Shown: in pieces, positions 18,452 to 26,849 of the stretch
Position numbering within the stretch: position 1 is the first letter of the stretch
How the letters are laid out: each line of letters starts with the position of its first letter
Source: Lachnospiraceae bacterium
Lineage (GTDB): Bacteria > Bacillota > Clostridia > Lachnospirales > Lachnospiraceae
Length of the DNA stretch: 51,458 nt
Direction: 5' to 3'
Assembly: GCA_030524665.1 (NCBI GenBank)
Contig: JAUNGL010000006.1
Location: forward strand, 1 to 51,458
The notes under the pieces: model-generated
Told to the model about the DNA's origin: nothing
Database searches by the model: none
Seen by the model: only the letters and a program-made list of their open reading frames with translations
Position numbers and translations under genes: made by a program

Positions 18452-19132
18452 ATGAAACGATCAAAAATTAATGCAGAAATCAAACATATGGAAGAGCTGA
18501 TTCAGGCCCACGGCTTTGAAATCCCGCCTTTCTGTAAATGGACACCGGAGGACTGGCAAGATAAAGGAGCGGCTTATGATGAAATCCGTGACAATATGCT
18601 GGGATGGGATATTACGGACTATGGCCTCGGAAAGTTTGATGAGGTGGGATTTTCTTTAATTACGATTCGCAACGGAAATCTGAAGATGGACAAGTACACC
18701 AAGACGTATGCAGAAAAACTGCTGGTAGTAAAGGAAGGACAGATGGCACCCATGCATTTCCACTGGAATAAGATGGAGGACATTATCAATCGCGGAGGCG
18801 GAAATGTCCTGATTACCGTCTATAATTCCACAGAGGACGGAGGATTTGCGGATACCGATGTGACGGTTAACTGCGACGGACACGAGTATACGGTTCCGGC
18901 AGGCACCCAGGTGAAACTGACACCGGGAGAAAGCATTACGATTTATCCGTATATGTATCATGATTTCCATGTGGAAGAGGGAAGCGGGGACGTACTTCTG
19001 GGTGAAGTATCCATGTGCAACGATGACGAGCATGACAACCGTTTCTATGAACCGATCGGACGGTTCCCGGAGATAGAAGAGGATGAAAAACCGTACCGTC
19101 TGCTCTGCAATGAATATCCGAAAGCAAAATAA
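18452..19132 (+). CDS. D-lyxose ketol-isomerase family (cupin sugar isomerase)
   Basis: A 226-residue single-domain cupin of the D-lyxose isomerase family (COG3822 type). The metal ligands are readable: H102 and H104 in MHFHWNKME, E109, and H170 in YMYHDFH. Family enzymes convert D-lyxose/D-xylulose and often D-mannose/D-fructose. At the end of a mannosidase operon, conversion of free mannose to fructose is the more sensible role, though this is inference. AAAGGAG (18439-18445) precedes ATG 18452. It is the last gene of the rightward operon and converges on the LysR gene. Confidence 0.88.
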   Translation: MKRSKINAEIKHMEELIQAHGFEIPPFCKWTPEDWQDKGAAYDEIRDNMLGWDITDYGLGKFDEVGFSLITIRNGNLKMDKYTKTYAEKLLVVKEGQMAPMHFHWNKMEDIINRGGGNVLITVYNSTEDGGFADTDVTVNCDGHEYTVPAGTQVKLTPGESITIYPYMYHDFHVEEGSGDVLLGEVSMCNDDEHDNRFYEPIGRFPEIEEDEKPYRLLCNEYPKAK

Positions 19133-19140
19133 AGTGTGTC

Positions 19141-19184
19141 CGAACCGTCATGCGCCGCAGCGGCGCACCACCGTAGGTGAAAGC
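19141..19184 (-). repeat. Dispersed GGTGGTGC hairpin repeat, copy D
   Basis: Read on the minus strand this is CTTTCACCTACGGTGGTGC (19183-19165) followed by a hairpin of TGCGCCGC and GCGGCGCA with a 1-base centre. It matches three copies at 51128-51351. It lies between convergent genes and could also act as a terminator, though there is no strong T run. Confidence 0.7.
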
Positions 19185-19220
19185 AAGAAATATGCCTTGA
19201 CGGTATCTTCCGGAAAAGCT

Positions 19221-20198
19221 TCAGGCCTGTGAGATATCATTTTTGAATATACAGGCGGGAATCTCCTCGGGCAGATTCAGAGTGCGGTAGCGTTCCAGAA
19301 CGGTCCGCAGGTGCCCGATACCCGGAGAAGGAACTTTGATGTTGCCAGAACCCCAGAGGTGGTCTGTGCCGTCAGAGTTCCTCTTCAGATAGACCAGTTT
19401 GAAGTAGCGGTCCCATTCACCGGTCTCGTAGCGGAACACTTTCACAGACCGGTGAATACACTCATGTTTTACCAGCCTTTGTGAGATAACGGCAAGGGCA
19501 TTGTTATAGATGACGGCATTCATGATGGTGCGGGGACAGTTGGCCTCCCAGACAGTCTGTATATGGATGTTGTGGGAGGACAGATACTGTTCGAACAGCT
19601 TTCGGGTACCGCTTCCCTTCTCACGTATGGCAAATTTCCGCCCTTCCAATTCCGAAGCCAACACGGTATCCTTCTGATAGAAGTCGTGATTCTTCCCGCA
19701 CACAAGAACGAGAGAATCTTCTACGATCGGGATACTGGTTAATTCAGGGGATTCGATGATTCCCTCTACAACTGCCACGTCCAGCTCACGTCTGAGCAGC
19801 TTCTGCTCGATCTCCGCCGTATTGCTGACAAAAGAATAGATATCCATTCCGGGATAGTCTGCTTCCAGGTCTGAGATCACCCTTGACATAAGGCAGGTGC
19901 CTACCGTCAGGGAAGAACCGATGCGCAGATGGATCCGTTCCTGAAAACGCTGCATGGAAAGCTCCAGATTGTCGAAGTTGCCGACGGTCATAAGGGCGAG
20001 ATTCAGCAATTGCTGTCCTTCCTCTGTGATAAACAGTTTTTTGTGTAAACGCTCAAACAGTTGGACGTGATAGTGCTCTTCCAGATCCCGGATCGCCTGG
20101 CTGACAGTTGGCTGCGTCAGATAGAGCCGGTTAGCTGCAGCACTCATAGAGCCTGTCTCAGCTACTGTAATAAAGATTTTCAGATGTCGAATGGTCAT
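19221..20198 (-). CDS. LysR-type transcriptional regulator
   Basis: A 325-residue LysR regulator. Its N-terminal winged helix reads FITVAETGSMSAAANRLYLT then QPTVSQAIRDLEEHY. The effector domain follows (SSLTVGTCLMSRVISDLE ... AVVEGIIES ... REKGSGTRKLFEQYL). The segment REKGSGTR is typical of the CysL/CbbR-like branch. GAGGAA lies on the minus strand at 20210-20205 before ATG 20198. It is transcribed away from the redox fusion gene at 20341, so it probably controls that gene; the effector is unknown. A palindrome ATCTATAGAT (20222-20231) is a candidate binding site. Confidence 0.93.
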   Translation of the reverse strand: MTIRHLKIFITVAETGSMSAAANRLYLTQPTVSQAIRDLEEHYHVQLFERLHKKLFITEEGQQLLNLALMTVGNFDNLELSMQRFQERIHLRIGSSLTVGTCLMSRVISDLEADYPGMDIYSFVSNTAEIEQKLLRRELDVAVVEGIIESPELTSIPIVEDSLVLVCGKNHDFYQKDTVLASELEGRKFAIREKGSGTRKLFEQYLSSHNIHIQTVWEANCPRTIMNAVIYNNALAVISQRLVKHECIHRSVKVFRYETGEWDRYFKLVYLKRNSDGTDHLWGSGNIKVPSPGIGHLRTVLERYRTLNLPEEIPACIFKNDISQA

Positions 20199-20340
20199 GT
20201 CCGGTTCCTCGCTATTTTTATATCTATAGATTTTTTCAATATTATGGATTTTATTTTACGATTTTTCTTTATGAATGGCAAGTATTATAATAGAAGAAAC
20301 GATGGTTATTCAATTTTGAGGTACTGAAAGGAGAAAACTT
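20199..20340. promoter_or_regulatory. Divergent LysR / redox-fusion control region
   Basis: An AT-rich 142-base region between divergent genes. TATAAT (20286-20291) is the likely -10 of the rightward gene, with no good -35, which suits an activator. The perfect palindrome ATCTATAGAT (20222-20231) is close to the LysR start. AAAGGAG lies just before ATG 20341. Confidence 0.5.
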
Positions 20341-22911
20341 ATGAAGTACGTAATTCTTGGCGGCGTGGCTGCCGGAACAAAGGCGGCAGCAAAGCTGAAA
20401 CGCTGCGACCGGAATGCGGTTGTGAAGGTCTATACCAGAGGCGAAGATATCTCTTACGCCGGATGCGGTCTGCCGTATTATATCGGCGGCGATATCCCGT
20501 CACGGGAAGGTTTGATTGTCAATACACCGGAGAAGTATTCCGGACTGACCGGGGCGGAGGTTTTCACAGGCTGTGAAGCGACAGGAATTGACAGTACCAG
20601 CAAAACGGTCTGTCTGAAGAAGGCTTCCGGTGAGACGTTTACGGAAACGTATGACAGGCTGATCATTGCCACCGGGGCAGTTCCTTTTGTTCCGCCGGTG
20701 GACGGTGTACAGCTTCCGGGTGTGTTTTGTGTACGTACGCCGGATGACGCGGTAGCTGTCCGTGATTATGTGGAAGATCAGAAGTGCCGTAAGGCGGTTG
20801 TCTGCGGCGCCGGATTTATCGGCCTGGAAGTGGCGGAAAACCTGATGGCACAGGGCCTGGAAGTGACTGTGATCGACGCGGCTTCCCAGATTATGCCGAA
20901 TGCCTACGATGAAGAGATGGCAAATTACGCGAAGAAGCAGCTTAAGGCAGCCGGGATGCGCGTACTGACCTCCACAGCTCTGAAGGGGATTGAGGGATCT
21001 GAGAAAGCAGAGAAGGTAATCACTGAGAATGGAACGCTGGCTGCTGATCTGGTAATTATGGCGATTGGTGTCCGCCCGGCAACTGCTTTTCTGGCGGATT
21101 CCGGTCTTGAGATGTTCAAAGGGACGATTCTGGTGGATGCACAGATGAAGACAAATCTACCGGATGTCTATGCCGTTGGTGACTGCGCCATGGTGAAAAA
21201 TGCGCTGACAGGACAGGCACAGTGGTCTGCTATGGGATCCACCGCGAATCTGGCAGCCCGCGCTATGGCAAAATCCCTGAACGGGGCTGGAAACGGCTAC
21301 GGCGGATGTCTGGGAACCGGTGTGGTACGTCTGCTTCCGAACCTGAACGGCGGCCGTACAGGTCTTACTGAGGAACAGGCAAAGGCAGCAGGCTATGCGG
21401 TCACCTCTGTCATCTGCGTATTAGATGATAAGGCACATTACTATCCGGGTGCTTCCTCATTTATCGTAAAACTGATTGCGGAAACGGCTACCAGAAAACT
21501 GCTCGGCCTTCAGGTATTAGGAGCAGGAGCCGTAGATAAGATGACAGATATTGCCGTGGTCGGAATCGCACAGGGGATGAAGCTGGATGACTTCGATACG
21601 CTCGATTTCGCCTATGCTCCGCCATTTTCCACTGCAATCCATCCGTTTGTGACCGCATGCTACATACTGGAAAATAAAATCGACGGTCTCTTCACCACCA
21701 TGTCCCCGGCAGAGTATGCCGCAGGCGCTGCGAAGGGATACACTGTACTGGATGTGCAGCCGGCTCCGGCGATCCCGAATGCGCGCTGGATCGATCTGGC
21801 AGCCGTTGACGGGCCTATCGAAGGTCTGGAAAAGGATGCAAAGCTGCTGCTTGTGTGCGCTAAGGGCAAGAGAGGCTACTTCCTGCAGAACCGCCTGAAG
21901 GCTTACGGTTATACAAATACAAAGGTTCTGGAGGGCGGCGCATTCTTCAATGAAGTAAAAGTACCGCGCAATGGAAAGAAGCTTTCTGCGGAAGAGATCA
22001 AGCGTGTCAAAGGCCTGGGATGCCTGCAGGATAAGAGATACGGGGATGTATTTAATGTACGTGTCATCACCCGGAACGGAAAGCTGACATCGGAGGAACA
22101 GAGGAAGGTCGCGGAAGCAGCGGAGAAGTTCGGTTCCGGTGAGGTGACGATGACGACACGTCTGACTCTGGAGATTCAGGGAGTACCGTATGAACAGCTG
22201 GAAGCAGTCTTTGCGTTCCTGCAGGAAGCAGGCCTGGAGACGGGCGGTACCGGTTCCAAGGTTCGTCCGGTTGTATCCTGCAAAGGCACGACCTGTCAGT
22301 ATGGTTTGATCGATACCTTTGCGCTTTCCGAGAAGCTGCATGACCTGTATTACATCGGCTATCACGGTGTGTCCCTGCCGCATAAATTCAAGATTGCAGT
22401 GGGCGGCTGTCCGAACAACTGTGTAAAGCCGGATCTGAACGACCTTGGTATTATCGGTCAGCGTCTGCCGGAGATTGATCCATCCAAGTGCAAGGGCTGC
22501 AAGAAATGCCAGGTTCAGAACAACTGCCCGATCAAAGTTGCCAAACTGGAAGACGGAAAGATTCAGATTGATCCGGAAGCATGCAACCACTGCGGACGCT
22601 GTGTAGGCAAATGCCCGTTCGGTGCGGTGAATGAATCTCTGACCGGATATAAGATTTATATCGGCGGACGCTGGGGCAAGAAAGTGGCCGAGGGACGTGC
22701 ATTGGATAAGGTCTTCACTTCGGAAGAGGAAGTGATCGATGTGGTAGAGCGTGCAATTCTGTTCTTCCGCGACGAGGGAAACTCCGGAGAACGTTTTGCA
22801 GACACGATCGCCAGACTGGGATTTGAGTATGTACAGGACAAACTGCTGAACAGCAGGATCGATAAGAAGCAGATCCTCGAGAAAACCGTAGTCGGCGGTG
22901 CGACCTGCTAA
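20341..22911 (+). CDS. CoA-disulfide-reductase-like / rhodanese / siroheme reductase / ferredoxin fusion
   Basis: An 856-residue cytosolic redox fusion. Residues 1-450 form a pyridine-nucleotide disulfide oxidoreductase of the CoA-disulfide reductase/NADH oxidase type: FAD site GGVAAGTKAA and single redox Cys C42 in GCGLPYYIGG. Residues 460-530 form a rhodanese-like domain with C506 in LLVCAKGKRGY. Residues 570-700 resemble a nitrite/sulfite reductase half-module, with C647, C652, C690 and C694 (SCKGTTC, GGCPNNC) as probable siroheme-4Fe4S ligands. Residues 715-780 hold two 4Fe-4S sites (CKGCKKC plus CP, and CNHCGRCVGKCP). It could pass electrons from NAD(P)H to a sulfur oxyanion or handle persulfide. 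The reaction is inferred. A clear terminator follows. Confidence 0.88.
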   Translation: MKYVILGGVAAGTKAAAKLKRCDRNAVVKVYTRGEDISYAGCGLPYYIGGDIPSREGLIVNTPEKYSGLTGAEVFTGCEATGIDSTSKTVCLKKASGETFTETYDRLIIATGAVPFVPPVDGVQLPGVFCVRTPDDAVAVRDYVEDQKCRKAVVCGAGFIGLEVAENLMAQGLEVTVIDAASQIMPNAYDEEMANYAKKQLKAAGMRVLTSTALKGIEGSEKAEKVITENGTLAADLVIMAIGVRPATAFLADSGLEMFKGTILVDAQMKTNLPDVYAVGDCAMVKNALTGQAQWSAMGSTANLAARAMAKSLNGAGNGYGGCLGTGVVRLLPNLNGGRTGLTEEQAKAAGYAVTSVICVLDDKAHYYPGASSFIVKLIAETATRKLLGLQVLGAGAVDKMTDIAVVGIAQGMKLDDFDTLDFAYAPPFSTAIHPFVTACYILENKIDGLFTTMSPAEYAAGAAKGYTVLDVQPAPAIPNARWIDLAAVDGPIEGLEKDAKLLLVCAKGKRGYFLQNRLKAYGYTNTKVLEGGAFFNEVKVPRNGKKLSAEEIKRVKGLGCLQDKRYGDVFNVRVITRNGKLTSEEQRKVAEAAEKFGSGEVTMTTRLTLEIQGVPYEQLEAVFAFLQEAGLETGGTGSKVRPVVSCKGTTCQYGLIDTFALSEKLHDLYYIGYHGVSLPHKFKIAVGGCPNNCVKPDLNDLGIIGQRLPEIDPSKCKGCKKCQVQNNCPIKVAKLEDGKIQIDPEACNHCGRCVGKCPFGAVNESLTGYKIYIGGRWGKKVAEGRALDKVFTSEEEVIDVVERAILFFRDEGNSGERFADTIARLGFEYVQDKLLNSRIDKKQILEKTVVGGATC

Positions 22912-22944
22912 ATGCAAGAAAATAATTGATATCAGAACCGATTC

Positions 22945-22975
22945 AGAAGCCCGCGTCTGCGGGCTTCTGTGTTTT
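22945..22975 (+). terminator. Intrinsic terminator after redox fusion gene
   Basis: A perfect 10-bp stem (22945-22954 with 22959-22968), loop GTCT, then GTGTTTT. Confidence 0.85.
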
Positions 22976-22993
22976 GGGTAAAACGAGGTTTTT

Positions 22994-23137
22994 ATGAATA
23001 CGCCAAATAATAAGAAAAAAATTATTAAAATGTGGTTGCAAAACGGTTGCAGGGAAAGTCCGGAAGATATGTTTGAAATCATAAAAAGTGAATATCAGGG
23101 TCGTGATATTAACGGGGGTTTGTCTTGCACCAATTAG
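22994..23137 (+). CDS. Possible 47-residue small protein
   Basis: A short open frame begins MNTPNNKKKIIKMWLQNG and ends GLSCTN, with GAGG at 22985-22988 five bases before ATG 22994. It is basic at the N-terminus, then acidic (ESPEDMFEIIKSEY), with two cysteines. I recognise no family. It lies between a terminator and a strong downstream promoter, so if expressed it needs its own weak promoter or readthrough. It may be a chance frame. Confidence 0.3.
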   Translation: MNTPNNKKKIIKMWLQNGCRESPEDMFEIIKSEYQGRDINGGLSCTN

Positions 23138-23149
23138 AAGCAATATCAA

Positions 23150-23178
23150 GTGACTTCGCAAAAAAAACATGATATAAT
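23150..23178 (+). promoter_or_regulatory. Sigma-A promoter of the Gfo/Idh/MocA gene
   Basis: GTGACT (23150-23155), a 17-base spacer, and a perfect TATAAT (23173-23178), about 40 bases before the ribosome site AAAAGGAGGG. Confidence 0.7.
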
Positions 23179-23224
23179 GCCACCAACAGATTTTAATTTT
23201 GAATGCATGAAAAGGAGGGCGACT

Positions 23225-24196
23225 ATGAAAAAAATGAATATGGCGATTTTGGGTGCCGGCAATATTGCGTCTATGATGGCAAAGACAGTTCGTGAAATGG
23301 AAGAAGTAAACCTGTATGCAGTGGCAGCACGTGACAGGGAACGTGCCGTGAAATTTGCGGAAGAGTTCGGGGTTCAGCATCCATACGGAAGTTATGAGGA
23401 GATGCTGAAGGATAACGGAGTGGATCTCGTGTACGTTGCGACTCCGCACTCCCATCACTATGAGCATGCGCGGCTCTGTATTTCTTACGGGCGTCCGGTT
23501 CTCTGTGAAAAAGCGTTTACTGAGAATGCAGAAGAAGCAGAAGAGCTTCTTGCCTTTGCGAAGGAGAAGGGCGTTTTTATCACAGAGGCTATGTGGGTGC
23601 GTTATATGCCGATGTCCGTGATGCTGAAAGAAATCATTGCATCGGGCAGAATCGGCAGGGTGGTCGGACTGACCGCCAATCTTGGATATTCCCTGATGCA
23701 TGTGGAACGGATGGTACGGCCGGAGCTGGCCGGAGGCGCACTGCTGGATCTTGGGGTTTATACGTTGAACTTTGCTACGTGGGTGTTGGGCGATGAAGTG
23801 CAGAATATGACAGTTGCCATGGTAAAGCATGATACAGGCGTGGACAAACAGGAACTGATCGATCTGATTTATGCGGACGGAACGGTAGCGGGGCTGTTTA
23901 ATACGATGCAGGCGACCACGGACCGCAAAGGATATATTTATGGAACAGAGGGCCACATCGTTGTGGATAATATTAATAACTACGAGGCATTTCATATCTA
24001 CAATAACCAGTATGAACTGGAGGAAACGATCGACTGCCCGAAGCAGATTACGGGATATGAATATGAAGTGCTTGCCTGCAAAAAAGCGCTGGAGGAAGGA
24101 AAATTGGAATGTGCGGAGATGCCGCATGAACATACGCTGCGTATCATGAGAATTCTGGATCAGATACGGGCAATGTGGACGGAAGAGAAATCTTAA
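23225..24196 (+). CDS. Gfo/Idh/MocA family oxidoreductase
   Basis: NAD(P)-dependent sugar or cyclitol dehydrogenase-like protein, about 323 residues. The Rossmann motif GAGNIAS is at residue 10, followed by AVAARDRERAVKFAEEFG, the conserved VYVATPHSHHYEHA, and EKAFTEN in place of the common EKP motif. The C-terminal beta-sheet domain includes GGALLDLGVYTLNFATWV. ATG 23225 has AAGGAGGG at 23212-23219; the in-frame upstream extension overlaps the promoter and is rejected. The substrate cannot be told. It has its own promoter and no evident functional partner nearby. Confidence 0.92.
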   Translation: MKKMNMAILGAGNIASMMAKTVREMEEVNLYAVAARDRERAVKFAEEFGVQHPYGSYEEMLKDNGVDLVYVATPHSHHYEHARLCISYGRPVLCEKAFTENAEEAEELLAFAKEKGVFITEAMWVRYMPMSVMLKEIIASGRIGRVVGLTANLGYSLMHVERMVRPELAGGALLDLGVYTLNFATWVLGDEVQNMTVAMVKHDTGVDKQELIDLIYADGTVAGLFNTMQATTDRKGYIYGTEGHIVVDNINNYEAFHIYNNQYELEETIDCPKQITGYEYEVLACKKALEEGKLECAEMPHEHTLRIMRILDQIRAMWTEEKS

Positions 24197-24250
24197 GAAT
24201 TTATTCAGTATTTTTATTGCTGATATTCAGATATTGTGGCTATTATGTAG

Positions 24251-24281
24251 AGACAGGACAGTGATGGAGACTGTCCTGTCT
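24251..24281. terminator. 12-bp inverted repeat after the oxidoreductase gene
   Basis: A perfect 12-bp stem (24251-24262 with 24270-24281) and a 7-base loop. It has no T run on either strand, so it may stabilise the transcript end rather than terminate transcription. Confidence 0.5.
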
Positions 24282-24307
24282 GGAAATAGAAAAGAAAGGA
24301 AAACATA

Positions 24308-24907
24308 ATGGCACATATTTATATTGCGCTGGTAGATACACCGGGGATTTTTGCATTTTTCATCCGGAGGTTTCTGAAACAGAAATATATCCACGTGGTG
24401 ATTTCGATGGATGCCGGAATGGATGAGGCGTACAGCTTTGGGAGACGCAATCCGTTGGTACCCGTACTGGCAGGCTTTGAGAAGGAGGATAAGAAAAAGA
24501 TCCTGCATGCATTTCCGTCCGCAGATTATCTGGTTTGTGAGATTGACTGTACGAGGGAGCAGAAGGAGAATATCCGGAAGAGACTGTGTGAGGATATGAA
24601 GAAGCGCCGTCATTATCATTATGCGGTGCTTGGGCTTCCCTTCCTTGTATGCAACCGCCCGTTTTACCAGAAGAATTTTTATACCTGCTCTTCCTATATC
24701 GCACGGCTTCTGAAGGACAATGGAATCACCGTTTCCGAGAAGCATTTTTCTCTGGTGACACCGAAGGACTTTTACGAATATCCGGATAAACGGGTACTGT
24801 TCGAAGGGGCTCTTTCAGAGCTGATCCATGCAGACTTCCGGTGGAGAAGATGTGGCCTGCATCCATATCATCCAGTGACTCACAGATCGAAAGCGGTGTG
24901 TGAATAA
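24308..24907 (+). CDS. Permuted papain-fold (NlpC/P60-like, YiiX type) protein
   Basis: A 199-residue cytosolic protein without a signal peptide. The order of candidate catalytic residues, His first (KYIHVVISMD, H29) and Cys later (FYTCSSYIARLL, C127), fits the circularly permuted NlpC/P60 or YiiX-like group, where CS-x-x-V/I-A/x is typical. The central part is rich in charged residues. Ribosome site AAAGGAAAA precedes ATG 24308. Substrate and role are unknown; relatives include peptidases, amidases and lipid-acting enzymes. It stands alone between inverted repeats. Confidence 0.55.
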   Translation: MAHIYIALVDTPGIFAFFIRRFLKQKYIHVVISMDAGMDEAYSFGRRNPLVPVLAGFEKEDKKKILHAFPSADYLVCEIDCTREQKENIRKRLCEDMKKRRHYHYAVLGLPFLVCNRPFYQKNFYTCSSYIARLLKDNGITVSEKHFSLVTPKDFYEYPDKRVLFEGALSELIHADFRWRRCGLHPYHPVTHRSKAVCE

Positions 24908-25283
24908 CTGTAACCCTTTAAATTGTCAGTCAGAAGATATTTCAGAATACAAAATAAAATCAACTCAATAGAATACACCTGTTTCAAGTGGCTAATATCC
25001 ACTGAATACAGGTGTGTGATCCGTATATTTCGTCAGTGTACATACACCTGTTCTGCATGATATTCTCATCAGGTAACAAATCACCACCAGATACTCTTAC
25101 GGTTACTGTTCACGGGGAAGCTGTACCGCGAGGTGTTCAGGTGCGGTTTCGCACCTGAATCCCGAGTTTCGCGGTATGCATGGAATCAGGCGGGGGATTT
25201 TGATTGCATTTGAGACGGAAGTTATAGTATACTGTGAACAAAGCAACAGGCGATTATGCATGTCTGGATAGGAGACAGTATTT
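24908..25283. other. Structured 376-base intergenic region
   Basis: No gene is seen here. It holds a long imperfect hairpin (24975-25015: outer ACACCTGT/ACAGGTGT, inner AGTGG/CCACT), a dispersed repeat (GTTACTGTTCACGGGG at 25102-25117), a nested hairpin (25124-25176: outer 8-bp TACCGCGA/TCGCGGTA, inner perfect 10-bp stem 25136-25145 with 25150-25159), and the promoter at 25200. Confidence 0.8.
25200..25228 (+). promoter_or_regulatory. Sigma-A promoter of the ASKHA-AEC genes
   Basis: TTGATT (25200-25205), a 17-base spacer, and TATAGT (25223-25228), followed about 40 bases on by the ribosome site region GGAG before ATG 25284. Confidence 0.7.
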
Positions 25284-26849
25284 ATGAAGGAAAATGGTTT
25301 GAGCAGAAAGATATATCTGGAGCTTGACCCGCCGTCGGAGGAGGATCAGGCATCCTGCCAGAGGAGGATCCTGCGTGCACTTGAGGATCAGGGAATCCGG
25401 GCGAAACTGTCGCTCACGGTGCTTAAGGCGCTGTACCCGCTCTGTGACCGGGCAGACTGGAAGGTGACGGTATCACTGGCGTATGATGGGGAGCGTTGGA
25501 TTGCTGCCGCGATCGAGGAAGGGGATACCTCTGCAGAACATTACGGCCTGGCGGTGGATCTGGGAAGTACCTCTGTCGTGATGCAGCTGATTGACTGCAA
25601 TACGGGCAGGATTGTGGCACAGGAGAGTGTTTATAACCGCCAGATTGCATTCGGCGAGGATATTCTGACACGTATCTTTTACAGCAAGGATGATGCCGGG
25701 CATCTGGAAGAAATCAGGCAGGCGACGGTTGATACGTTTACAGAGCTGATGAAAAAGCTTCAGCAGGTGACGGGAGTGGATACGGAAAAATGTATCTCCA
25801 TGGTAGTCGCGGGCAATACTACGATGATCCATTTTCTGATCGGGCTGGATGCATTCTGTGTATTTTCTTCCCCGTATGCAGTGCGTGCGGACGAGCCGGG
25901 ATTCTACACCGGAAAGGAGCTCGGGATCCCGGTCCCGGGATTCGTGTTCTGCTATCCGGGCAAGGCGAATTATCTGGGCGGCGATATTATCAGCGGAATG
26001 GTGGCAACCGGAATCCATAAAAAAGAAGAGATATCGTTGTTCTTCGATGTGGGAACCAATGGAGAACTGGTGGTCGGCAATCAGTGCTTTTTGCTGTGCG
26101 GTGCCGGAGCCGCAGGGCCTGCGCTGGAAGGCGGGGTAGTTAAGACCGGAATGCGTGCGGCGGCAGGTGCGGTAGAGAGTGTGAAGCTGACGGATGGAGA
26201 ATTCGAGCTTGGTGTCATTGGGGATACGGCGCCGGCCGGGATCTGTGGATCCGGCATTGTAGACCTGCTGTCGGAGCTTTTTATCCACGGCTGGGTGGAC
26301 CTGCGCGGCAGGCTGCAGCCGGAGGCTTCCGGCAAAATCGAATGGCGCGGGAAGGAAGAAGAATATGCGGTCTGCTATGCGCCGGGACTCTGGTTTTTCC
26401 AGAGTGATATTAATGAATTTTTGCGGACGAAAGCTGCCGCCTATACGATGATGGAGTATATTATGTCTGAGGCCGGGATGGGACTCGGGGATGTGAGTGA
26501 TTTTTATATGGCAGGAGCTTTTGGAACGCATGTCAGAAAGGAGTCTGCGGTCAATATCGGAATGTATCCGGATGTGGAGCTTTCCAGAATCCATTCGGCA
26601 GGCAACAGCTCACTTGATGGAGCCAGAATGCTGCTGCTTGACCGTGGGATTCTGATGGAGCTGGATCATATTCTGGAGCTGATGAGCTATGTGCAGTTCG
26701 GAGCCGTGGAGGACTTTGTACAGAAGATGGTGGCGGCATCTGCATTGCCGCATACCGATATGGAACGGTATCCTTCTGTCGCAGCCAGACTGAGAGACGG
26801 GCAAAAAGAGAAGGCAGGGGAAAGAGGGAAAAGGACATGGAGAATCTGA
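25284..26849 (+). CDS. ASKHA-domain protein, RACo-like corrinoid activator without ferredoxin domain
   Basis: A 521-residue cytosolic protein matching the ASKHA (actin-like ATPase, DUF4445) part of reductive activators of corrinoid proteins. Seen: GLAVDLGSTSVVMQLID (residues about 87-103), VVAGNTTMIHFLIG, FFDVGTNGELVVGN, GAGAAGPALEGG, PAGICGSGIVDLLSELF and AGAFGTHVRKESAVNIGMYP. The N-terminal 85 residues contain a short linker-like domain but not the Cys-rich [2Fe-2S] domain found in full-length activators, which are about 600 residues. No corrinoid protein or methyltransferase lies nearby. It overlaps the AEC transporter gene by 13 bases. Family assignment is firm, function open. Confidence 0.85.
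   Translation: MKENGLSRKIYLELDPPSEEDQASCQRRILRALEDQGIRAKLSLTVLKALYPLCDRADWKVTVSLAYDGERWIAAAIEEGDTSAEHYGLAVDLGSTSVVMQLIDCNTGRIVAQESVYNRQIAFGEDILTRIFYSKDDAGHLEEIRQATVDTFTELMKKLQQVTGVDTEKCISMVVAGNTTMIHFLIGLDAFCVFSSPYAVRADEPGFYTGKELGIPVPGFVFCYPGKANYLGGDIISGMVATGIHKKEEISLFFDVGTNGELVVGNQCFLLCGAGAAGPALEGGVVKTGMRAAAGAVESVKLTDGEFELGVIGDTAPAGICGSGIVDLLSELFIHGWVDLRGRLQPEASGKIEWRGKEEEYAVCYAPGLWFFQSDINEFLRTKAAAYTMMEYIMSEAGMGLGDVSDFYMAGAFGTHVRKESAVNIGMYPDVELSRIHSAGNSSLDGARMLLLDRGILMELDHILELMSYVQFGAVEDFVQKMVAASALPHTDMERYPSVAARLRDGQKEKAGERGKRTWRI

Noticed and set aside
21517..23082. 521-codon minus-strand frame under the redox fusion gene
   Set aside because: Opposite conserved Cys motifs and across a terminator; shadow frame.
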